A DNA stretch of 5,152 nucleotides from CAZOBJ01 sp964577825 (GTDB lineage Bacteria; Planctomycetota; SZUA-567; JAFGNG01): contig CAZOBJ010000170.1 in assembly GCA_964577825.1 (NCBI GenBank), positions 1-5,152 of the forward strand, read 5' to 3'. Below the pieces are notes generated by a model that did no database searches, had not been told where the DNA came from, and saw nothing but the letters and a program-made list of their open reading frames with translations. Made by a program: the position numbers and the translations under genes. Positions 1 through 4,753 of the stretch are shown piece by piece (position 1 is the first letter of the stretch; the number at the start of each line of letters is the position of its first letter).

Positions 1-109
1 CGCAGGTCTCCTTGTCCTCGTCGATCACGATGACGTCGTGCTTCTGGGCCATGAGCTTGCGGGCGAGCTCGCGTCCGACCATGCCCCCGCCGCCGATTAC
101 CACGCGCAT
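1..109 (-). CDS. trkA: TrkA, K+ uptake NAD-binding subunit (N-terminal 36 codons only)
   Basis: This is the beginning of a Rossmann-fold protein cut by the left window edge. The visible product starts MRVVIGGGGMVGRELARKLM. It has a GxGxxG dinucleotide-binding loop (G7, G9, G12) followed by a second beta strand ending in an acidic residue (D30), which is typical of NAD binding in TrkA-N/RCK domains. TrkA is the peripheral cytoplasmic subunit that gates the TrkH membrane channel in response to nucleotides. It lies 46 nt downstream of the trkH stop codon on the same strand, which fits co-transcription as trkH-trkA. A good ribosome binding site precedes the ATG. A Rossmann start alone could belong to other families, so the name rests largely on the neighbouring trkH. 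The C-terminal half, including any second RCK domain, is not visible. Confidence 0.85.
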   Translation of the reverse strand, partial: MRVVIGGGGMVGRELARKLMAQKHDVIVIDEDKETC

Positions 110-117
110 GTCCGTTG

Positions 118-124
118 ACCTCCC
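118..124 (-). promoter_or_regulatory. Ribosome binding site of trkA
   Basis: On the minus strand this reads GGGAGGT, a strong Shine-Dalgarno match lying 8 nt before the ATG at 109. It fixes the trkA start and shows that trkA has its own translation initiation signal and is not translationally coupled to trkH by overlap. Confidence 0.7.
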
Positions 125-155
125 ATCCGTGTTCCCGTGTGCCTGCGGTTCGTCC

Positions 156-1682
156 TCACCGCCATGCTCGGCGCGAGAAGAGCAAGAGCACCGGCAGAAT
201 CTCCAGTCGTCCCGCCAGCATCCCGAAGATATAGGTCACCTTCACCCCGGGATGGATGGCGATCATGTCCGCCTGCGAAATGTAGCACGGACCGATGTTC
301 CCGAGCGCGCTGAACATCCCGGAAAACGACGCCCACGCATCCTGATGGGACAGAACCGCGGTGCTGCCCCCGCCCACCACCAGCAGCCCGATCCACGCGA
401 AGAAGAGGCACGCCACCCGGTGGACCTCGTCCTCGCTCACGAGCCGACCGTCGATGACAAGCCGCGTGGAGGCGCGCTGCGAGACCCGGCTGCGAAAGAG
501 CTCCCGTCCCATGAGCCGCGTGAGGATCGCCACGCGCAGCACCTTGATGCCGCCGCCCGTGCTGCCCACGCACCCGCCGATCACCATCATCACCAGGAAG
601 AGCTGCTTTGCAAGCGCCGGGAAATACGCGCCGCCGATGTCCTCGGTGGCGAAGCCCGTGGTGGTGAGGATCGCCACCACCTGGAACAGCGTCGTGCGAA
701 ACGAGTCCTCCAGCGCGGCCAGCCGCTCGCCCACCGGCCCGCTCGCCAGCGACGGGCCCAGGTCGGTGCCCAGGGCGAGGGCCACGAGGATCAGGCCCAC
801 GAACCCGGCCAACAGCCGCCACCAGTACCGCATCTCCAACGTATCGCCCAGGGCCCTCGGATTCCCGGTCAGCACCCGGTAGTGGACCAGGAAGTTGATC
901 CCGCCCAAGAGCATCACCCCGACCACCGTGTACTCGATGAGCGCCGCGTGCGGATGCCCGGTCGCTGCATAGAACCCGATGCTCTTGTCATGCGGGCTGT
1001 ACCCACCGGTGGACAGGCCAGTGAACGTGTGGCAGACCGCGTCAAAGACGGGCATCCCCTCCAGGCTGAGCAGGGCAACACTGACCACGGTGAACAGGGC
1101 ATAGATCCGCCACAGCATCCGCACGGTGTTGAAGATGCCCGGCGCCAGCCGGTCGGAGCTGATCTTGTGGCTCTCGGCGCCGAACACATGGTGCTCGCCC
1201 GCGCCCCGGAACGTGATTGCCAGGAAGAAGCTCAGAATCCCCAACCCGCCCAGCCACTGGCTGAACGCCCGCCAAAACAGCAGGCTGTGCGGCATCCGAT
1301 CCAGGCCCGAGAACATGGTGATCCCGGTCGTGGTGAACCCGCTCATCGCCTCGAAGTATCCGTCCAGGTAGCTCGCCCCCAGCCCCAGCACGAACGGCAG
1401 CGCGCCGAAGGCACTGGCCACCAGCCACCCCAGCGCGCACAGGAGCATCGACCCGGTCATGTCCAGGACCTCGGGCCGAAACCACCGCCGCAGCAGGACG
1501 CCGGTGAGAAAGCAGGCCGATCCGGGCAATAGAAATGCGCCCAGGGTCCCCACCCCGTCTCCGCGCTCGCCCCAATAGAGCACCACCACCACGGCCGGCA
1601 GCACAAGCACCGCGCCGATCAACTCGGCCAGGCTGCCAAGATGGTGGAAGATGCTGTGCGTGCGCTGCGCCTCGTTGCGCAT
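156..1682 (-). CDS. trkH: TrkH family potassium uptake channel subunit
   Basis: This is an integral inner-membrane K+ translocating subunit of the Trk/Ktr/HKT superfamily, built from four repeated M1-P-M2 units. With the ATG at 1682 it has 508 residues, close to the usual 480-510. The four pore loops can be read directly: TTTGIT (about 117-122), TGLSTGG (221-227), TTTGFAT (340-346) and ALGNIGPC (459-466), each carrying the selectivity-filter glycine. The stretch GSTGGGIKV (about 373-381) matches the conserved third-repeat M2 region with its basic residue, and the C terminus has the typical GRLEILPVLLLF. Several strongly hydrophobic segments lie between these. The frame stays open upstream to a GTG at 1715, but AGAGGG spaced 7 nt from the ATG at 1682 favours the shorter start. 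The trkA gene follows. It probably imports K+ together with TrkA. Trk-type proteins that accept Na+ exist, and this cannot be excluded by eye. Confidence 0.95.
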   Translation of the reverse strand: MRNEAQRTHSIFHHLGSLAELIGAVLVLPAVVVVLYWGERGDGVGTLGAFLLPGSACFLTGVLLRRWFRPEVLDMTGSMLLCALGWLVASAFGALPFVLGLGASYLDGYFEAMSGFTTTGITMFSGLDRMPHSLLFWRAFSQWLGGLGILSFFLAITFRGAGEHHVFGAESHKISSDRLAPGIFNTVRMLWRIYALFTVVSVALLSLEGMPVFDAVCHTFTGLSTGGYSPHDKSIGFYAATGHPHAALIEYTVVGVMLLGGINFLVHYRVLTGNPRALGDTLEMRYWWRLLAGFVGLILVALALGTDLGPSLASGPVGERLAALEDSFRTTLFQVVAILTTTGFATEDIGGAYFPALAKQLFLVMMVIGGCVGSTGGGIKVLRVAILTRLMGRELFRSRVSQRASTRLVIDGRLVSEDEVHRVACLFFAWIGLLVVGGGSTAVLSHQDAWASFSGMFSALGNIGPCYISQADMIAIHPGVKVTYIFGMLAGRLEILPVLLLFSRRAWR

Positions 1683-1688
1683 CCGCCG

Positions 1689-1696
1689 ACCCTCTT
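1689..1696 (-). promoter_or_regulatory. Ribosome binding site that decides the trkH start
   Basis: The minus strand reads AAGAGGGT, with GAGGG (1690-1694) ending 7 nt before the ATG at 1680-1682. The alternatives further upstream in the same frame, GTG at 1715 and ATG at 1703, have no comparable purine-rich element at the right distance. Their extra residues (MCALMPQEGRR) do not resemble a TrkH N terminus. Confidence 0.6.
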
Positions 1697-1721
1697 GGGG
1701 CATCAAAGCGCACACAGGACG

Positions 1722-1747
1722 CGGCCCGCCTTGCCACAGGCGGGCCG
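1722..1747 (-). repeat. Perfect 9-bp hairpin between the phosphohydrolase gene and trkH
   Basis: CGGCCCGCC (1722-1730) and GGCGGGCCG (1739-1747) are perfect reverse complements separated by an 8-nt loop. The stem is almost all G:C and would be very stable in RNA. On the minus strand it begins 80 nt after the phosphohydrolase stop codon and ends about 40 nt before the trkH ATG, close upstream of the trkH ribosome binding site. No T-run follows it on either strand, so it is not a canonical intrinsic terminator. It could be a U-less terminator, a processing or stability element, or an attenuator. The rest of the 145-nt gap shows nothing else that I can name. Confidence 0.6.
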
Positions 1748-1827
1748 GCCCATCAAGATCGCAGCCCGGATCGGGGTCGTGCAGCGCGAGCAGGCCCCGC
1801 GGACACTCCTCCCTCGGCCCCGTCCCT

Positions 1828-2748
1828 TTAGCCGCTCTCGTACAGGTCGCTGAGCTTGTCCATCAGGCCTTCACGCTTCAGGTACTCGCGATAGTCGTCC
1901 CGGTGGTTCTGCACGATGTCGCGCAGGTACTCCACGTGGTGCCGGATTCCCATGGTGTACGGGTCCACCTCCAGCCCCTTGGTGGCGCGATAGTGCGCGG
2001 CCATGAAGCGCCGCACCCCACCCAGCTCGTTCTCCATGCGCGCCTGCGCCTGGCCGCAGAACTCCAGGGTATGCTCCAGGAGATCGAGCTCGCTGTCAAA
2101 GCCGCCCACGTCGCCCTCGCGGAACTCCTGAAACAAAAAGAGGAGCTTCTCCAGGTAGGTCCGATCGGCCATCTGGCCCAGCAGGTCGGCCGTGCCCAGC
2201 ATCTTGGCCAGCAAGTCCGCCTCCGGGTCGGGCGCCTCCGGGGCGCGCTTGCCGGGGCCGAGCTCCGTGCGCAGGATGATGTACCTGCAAGTGGCCCGGT
2301 CCGCTTCGCTCCATCCCTGTGCGGTGAGGTACTTGTCCATGAACGCGACGCTGCGCCGTACGTGCTCGTGCGCGTACTTCGCGCCCGTGCCCTCGGTGTC
2401 CGTTTCTTCCTGGATGTATCCCGTGTCGTGCAGAAAGGTGCTCACCAGGCCCAGGGTGATCCCCCGGCGGCTGAGCGGCTGTCCGCACACCTTGGCCCCG
2501 TGCATCAGCCGGGCCATGGCCAGCACCACGTCCGTGGTGTGGTTCAGGTCGTGATATGGGGTATTGCACTCACGGTAGCCCGGGTATCTGCCCGCGAAGA
2601 GCCGCAGCACGTCCTCGTAGACCTGCCGCACGCGCGCCAGGTCGTGCCCCGGGTCCAGGTCACGCACCGTGTCGGCCAGGACCCGCCATACGGTCGCCGG
2701 GTCGCGCAGGCTCACGGATTGCAGCAGTCTGGTGTCGCTCTCAGGCAT
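1828..2748 (-). CDS. HD-superfamily metal-dependent phosphohydrolase, class I cyclic nucleotide phosphodiesterase-like
   Basis: This is a soluble 306-residue protein with no signal peptide or membrane segment. The motif PYHDLNHTTDV (64-74) matches the PYHNxxHxxDV signature of class I 3',5'-cyclic nucleotide phosphodiesterases. There H66 would be the catalytic acid and H70 a metal ligand. STFLHDTGY (103-111) supplies the HD pair H107/D108, and GTADLL (185-190) supplies the likely final metal ligand D188. The helical C-terminal third (200-306) has no motif I recognise. The sequence after HD lacks the DHxGxxN continuation of eukaryotic-type PDEs and instead has YAHEHVRRS (125-133), as in broader HD-domain proteins. 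Cyclic nucleotide hydrolysis is therefore an inference, and another phosphoester substrate is possible. The ATG at 2748 has GAGG 9 nt upstream. The gene lies upstream of trkH on the same strand and diverges from flgM. Confidence 0.8.
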   Translation of the reverse strand: MPESDTRLLQSVSLRDPATVWRVLADTVRDLDPGHDLARVRQVYEDVLRLFAGRYPGYRECNTPYHDLNHTTDVVLAMARLMHGAKVCGQPLSRRGITLGLVSTFLHDTGYIQEETDTEGTGAKYAHEHVRRSVAFMDKYLTAQGWSEADRATCRYIILRTELGPGKRAPEAPDPEADLLAKMLGTADLLGQMADRTYLEKLLFLFQEFREGDVGGFDSELDLLEHTLEFCGQAQARMENELGGVRRFMAAHYRATKGLEVDPYTMGIRHHVEYLRDIVQNHRDDYREYLKREGLMDKLSDLYESG

Positions 2749-2786
2749 CGCGTTGCGCCTCGATCAAGCCAGGGCGCCGGTGAACA

Positions 2787-2825
2787 GCGGGCCTCCCGCG
2801 GGGCGACGGCAGCGGGCCGACCGCT
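2787..2825 (-). repeat. Two small hairpins with a 9-bp direct repeat in the phosphohydrolase leader
   Basis: CAGCGGGCC occurs twice on the plus strand (2785-2793 and 2810-2818), exactly 25 nt apart. Each copy is one arm of a short inverted repeat. GCGGG/CCCGC with a 3-nt loop lies at 2787-2799, and AGCGG/CCGCT with a 5-nt loop lies at 2811-2825. Both would fall in the 5' untranslated leader of the leftward phosphohydrolase transcript if the promoter at 2872-2900 is used. In such GC-rich DNA, short stems arise easily, so a function is uncertain. Confidence 0.35.
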
Positions 2826-2871
2826 CCCCGTGACCCCGCGCCCCCCCGAGGACGGATCGATACAGCCGGCC

Positions 2872-2900
2872 ACTATACACGCAGCGTATGCCCAGGTCGA
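2872..2900 (-). promoter_or_regulatory. Candidate sigma-70 promoter of the phosphohydrolase gene
   Basis: On the minus strand a -35 TCGACC (2895-2900, 4 of 6 consensus bases) is followed after 17 nt by a -10 TATAGT (2872-2877, 5 of 6). Transcription would begin near 2865 and give a leader of roughly 115 nt before the ATG at 2748. It is the only AT-rich -10-like element in this otherwise very GC-rich stretch. It lies back to back with the rightward flgM promoter. Prediction by eye only. Confidence 0.45.
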
Positions 2901-2935
2901 CCGGTTTTGCCAAGATTTTTCTCCCGGTTTCGGCC

Positions 2936-2962
2936 TCAAGTTGGTATCATAGCAACCGATAA
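2936..2962 (+). promoter_or_regulatory. Sigma-28 (FliA) promoter of flgM
   Basis: TCAA (2936-2939), a 15-nt spacer, then ACCGATAA (2955-2962). The flagellar sigma-28 consensus is TAAA-N15-GCCGATAA, so the match is 3 of 4 in the -35 element, 7 of 8 in the -10 element, and exact in spacing. Transcription would begin near 2970, leaving a leader of about 38 nt before flgM. A FliA-dependent flgM promoter makes biological sense, because FlgM inhibits FliA and this closes a negative feedback loop known from enteric bacteria. Confidence 0.8.
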
Positions 2963-3007
2963 CAGTTGTGGATGCAGGCGATATAGCCCATTCCGGAGGA
3001 GAGGACC

Positions 3008-3298
3008 ATGCGCGTCGACGGTCCGGGCGAACTTGGCAACCTGCGCAAGGCGCTCGACCACCACGACTCCCAGCGTACCTATCGCAAGGACGCCCCGAAG
3101 CACGAGGCGGCCAGCCCCGCCGAGGCGTCCGACCAGGTGGACCTGTCCGCGCAGGCGCGCCTGCGCGGTCGCCTGGACCGCGTCCCCGAGGTGCGCGAGG
3201 ACAAGCTCCAGGAGATCCGCGAGCGCATGGCCCAGGGCGAGTATCCGACCACCGACCGGCTCAAGGACGCGGTGCGCCGCATGCTGGGCGAACTCTAG
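3008..3298 (+). CDS. flgM: FlgM, anti-sigma-28 factor
   Basis: This 96-residue hydrophilic, charged protein has the length and layout of FlgM. The N-terminal half (1-40) is polar and probably disordered. It is followed by the short VDLSAQA stretch (44-50) and then two predicted amphipathic helices (about 60-76 and 82-95) joined by GEYPTTD, the usual G-x-Y turn of the sigma-binding domain. FlgM binds FliA in the cytoplasm, holds back late flagellar genes, and is exported through the finished hook-basal body. The ATG has GGAGG (2995-2999) 8 nt upstream, and a sigma-28-type promoter lies just before it. No other flagellar gene is present in the window, and heptose/LPS genes follow 131 nt downstream. 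The family is short and variable, but the C-terminal pattern together with the promoter makes the call firm. Confidence 0.88.
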   Translation: MRVDGPGELGNLRKALDHHDSQRTYRKDAPKHEAASPAEASDQVDLSAQARLRGRLDRVPEVREDKLQEIRERMAQGEYPTTDRLKDAVRRMLGEL

Positions 3299-3415
3299 GC
3301 CGCTACCCTCGTCGCCCTGACCGACGGCACCCGATGCAAAGCGCCTTACCCTGCCCCACTCTGTAACCGAATCCGCAAGGCCGGCCACGCGCCCAATGTG
3401 TTCGCGCCCAACCCG

Positions 3416-3421
3416 AAGGAG
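3416..3421 (+). promoter_or_regulatory. Ribosome binding site supporting the TTG start of gmhB
   Basis: AAGGAG lies 8 nt before the TTG at 3430-3432. The nearby ATG (3396) and GTG (3398) are in other frames, so this element supports TTG as the true start codon. Confidence 0.65.
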
Positions 3422-3429
3422 AGCACAGC

Positions 3430-3975
3430 TTGCCAGGCCCCGACCGGCCGATCGTGTTCTTTGACCGCGACGGCACCCTCAACGCGGACCTCGGGTTCGT
3501 GTGGCGCCCGGAGGACGTGACGCTCCTGCCCGGCGTGCCCGAGGCCCTGCGCCGCCTGCGGCCCCACTATGCCCTGGTCGTGGTCACGAACCAGTCGGGC
3601 ATGGCCCGAGGTCTGTACGGCCATGAAGATGTCGCCGCGGTGCATGCCCGCCTCGTCGAGCTGCTCGCGGCCAACGGGGCAGCCCTGGACCGCATCGAGT
3701 ACTGCCCGCACGGGCCCGACGATGGGTGCGACTGCCGCAAGCCCGCGATCGGCATGCTCGAGCGCGCCGCCCGGGCGCTGGGGCTCTCGCTCGCGAACGC
3801 CTGGATGGTGGGCGACCGGTCCAGCGACATTGAGGCCGGTCTCAATGTCGGCGCGCGCACCGTGCTCTTGCCCGAGGCCGTGGACGCGCCTCCCTTGCGC
3901 GTGACCCCGCACTTCCACGCGCGCGACCTGGCCGAAGCCGCGCAGCTCATCCTTCGCGAAGACGGGCGCACCTGA
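3430..3975 (+). CDS. gmhB: D-glycero-D-manno-heptose 1,7-bisphosphate 7-phosphatase, GmhB type
   Basis: This 181-residue cytoplasmic HAD-superfamily (histidinol-phosphatase-like subfamily) enzyme should remove the 7-phosphate from heptose 1,7-bisphosphate in ADP-heptose synthesis for the LPS inner core. All catalytic motifs are present: FFDRDGTLN with nucleophile D12 and acid/base D14, TNQSG (53-57), the CRKP lysine K104, and GDRSSDI with D129 and D133. The zinc-binding set CPH...CDC (C92, H94, C100, C102) is intact. Its loop is about 7 residues shorter than my recollection of E. coli GmhB. The start is TTG, backed by a good ribosome binding site; no other in-frame start lies close upstream. 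The gene is followed after 32 nt by another HAD phosphatase gene and then by the heptose kinase gene, which supports the pathway. Histidinol-phosphate phosphatase is the main alternative, made unlikely by context. Confidence 0.93.
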   Translation: MPGPDRPIVFFDRDGTLNADLGFVWRPEDVTLLPGVPEALRRLRPHYALVVVTNQSGMARGLYGHEDVAAVHARLVELLAANGAALDRIEYCPHGPDDGCDCRKPAIGMLERAARALGLSLANAWMVGDRSSDIEAGLNVGARTVLLPEAVDAPPLRVTPHFHARDLAEAAQLILREDGRT

Positions 3976-4007
3976 CCCGGCCGCCCCCGCCAGCACAAGG
4001 GCAAGAT

Positions 4008-4667
4008 ATGATAGAAGGATCCACCCGAGCCGTGCTCTTCGATCTGGACGGCACCCTGCTCGACACGCTCGAAGACCTCGCCGACTCTGCGAACGCGGTT
4101 CTGCGGGCAGAGGGCCTGCCCGTTCATCCGCTGGAAGCGTACCGGTACTTCGTGGGCGACGGGGTCACAAGCATGATGCGCCGCGCGCTGGGAGACAAGG
4201 CCGAAGACACCGACCTCCTGGCCAGGAGCGTGGCGGCCATGCGACGCACGTACGCGGACAACTGGAACCGCAAGACCCGTCCCTATCCCGGCGTGGCGCA
4301 GCTCTTGACCGCACTAGCCGACCGGCGCATGCCCATGACCGTGCTCAGCAACAAGCCCGACGAGTTCACGCGCATGTGCGTGCAGGAGCTTCTGCCGCAC
4401 TGGCGCTTCGCGCGCGTGCAGGGGATGCTCAGCGAAGACCGCCGCAAGCCCGACCCCGCGGCCGCGCTCGAGTTCGCCCAAGCGCTGGACGTGCCCCCCG
4501 ACGACTGGCTGTACCTGGGCGACACGGCCACGGACATGCGCACCGCGGTGAACGCCGGCATGTGGCCTGTGGGCGCGCTGTGGGGCTTTCGCACCGAAGA
4601 GGAGCTGCGCCAGGCCGGCGCGCAGGCCCTCGTGGCCGCGCCGGGCGACGTCCTGCGCCTTCTCTGA
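4008..4667 (+). CDS. HAD-superfamily phosphatase, phosphoglycolate phosphatase-like
   Basis: This is a 219-residue cytoplasmic HAD phosphatase of the Gph type. Motif I is FDLDGTLLDT (D12 nucleophile, D14 acid/base), motif II is LSNK (S114), motif III is the lysine of RRKPDP (K147), and motif IV is GDTATDM (D172, D176). An alpha-helical cap lies between about residues 20 and 95. The C-terminal WGFRTEEEL is common in Gph proteins, which hydrolyse 2-phosphoglycolate. HAD specificity is hard to read from motifs, and this gene sits between two ADP-heptose genes, so a sugar-phosphate substrate is possible; I leave the gene symbol blank. The ATG has AAGGG 6 nt upstream and is 32 nt after the gmhB stop, so the two genes are probably co-transcribed. 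The next gene begins 86 nt later. Confidence 0.9.
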   Translation: MIEGSTRAVLFDLDGTLLDTLEDLADSANAVLRAEGLPVHPLEAYRYFVGDGVTSMMRRALGDKAEDTDLLARSVAAMRRTYADNWNRKTRPYPGVAQLLTALADRRMPMTVLSNKPDEFTRMCVQELLPHWRFARVQGMLSEDRRKPDPAAALEFAQALDVPPDDWLYLGDTATDMRTAVNAGMWPVGALWGFRTEEELRQAGAQALVAAPGDVLRLL

Positions 4668-4686
4668 CCGGACCGCCCGAAACCGG

Positions 4687-4714
4687 TTGCCTGCCTCCGA
4701 TCGGACGGTATACT
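4687..4714 (+). promoter_or_regulatory. Candidate sigma-70 promoter upstream of the heptose kinase gene
   Basis: TTGCCT (4687-4692, 4 of 6) and TATACT (4709-4714, 5 of 6) are separated by 16 nt. Transcription would start near 4721, giving a leader of about 33 nt. A perfect 10-bp palindrome TCCGATCGGA (4696-4705) fills most of the spacer. A second palindrome, CGGATCCG (4728-4735), lies just after the predicted start site. Both sit where an operator could act. Predicted by eye only. Confidence 0.4.
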
Positions 4715-4753
4715 GGGTTCGCCCTTCCGGATCCGAGACAGAAAGCCTATGCC

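Noticed and set aside
12..1532. A 506-codon open frame on the plus strand, antisense to trkH
   Set aside because: It lies entirely opposite a clear TrkH gene. Its product is a low-complexity mix rich in H, Q, R, P and E with no recognisable domain, as expected from the complement of a GC-rich membrane-protein gene.
1753..1806. A 17-residue leader peptide frame (GTG to TGA, minus strand) preceding the hairpin before trkH
   Set aside because: A GGAGG is present but only about 1 nt from the GTG, too close to work, and the peptide has no run of one amino acid that would suggest attenuation.
2895..2910. A possible sigma-54 -24/-12 element upstream of flgM
   Set aside because: The GG and GC pairs are not at the required 10-nt separation (12 or 4 nt are found), and the sigma-28 element fits far better.
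1651..2952. A 433-codon open frame on the plus strand, antisense to the phosphohydrolase gene
   Set aside because: It is the shadow of the HD phosphohydrolase frame and runs through both flanking intergenic regions. No protein family pattern is visible.
2959..2987. A second, sigma-70-like promoter for flgM (ATAACA, 17 nt, TATAGC)
   Set aside because: It has only 4 of 6 matches in each element with weak key positions, and it overlaps the much better sigma-28 -10 element.
3310..3326. A possible terminator after flgM (CGTCG, 7-nt loop, CGACG)
   Set aside because: It is only a 5-bp stem with no T-run following, not enough to call termination.
4667..4687. A possible terminator after the Gph-like gene (ACCGG ... 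CCGGT)
   Set aside because: It is a 5-bp stem with an 11-nt loop and no T-run, and it overlaps the stop codon. It is likely chance in GC-rich DNA.
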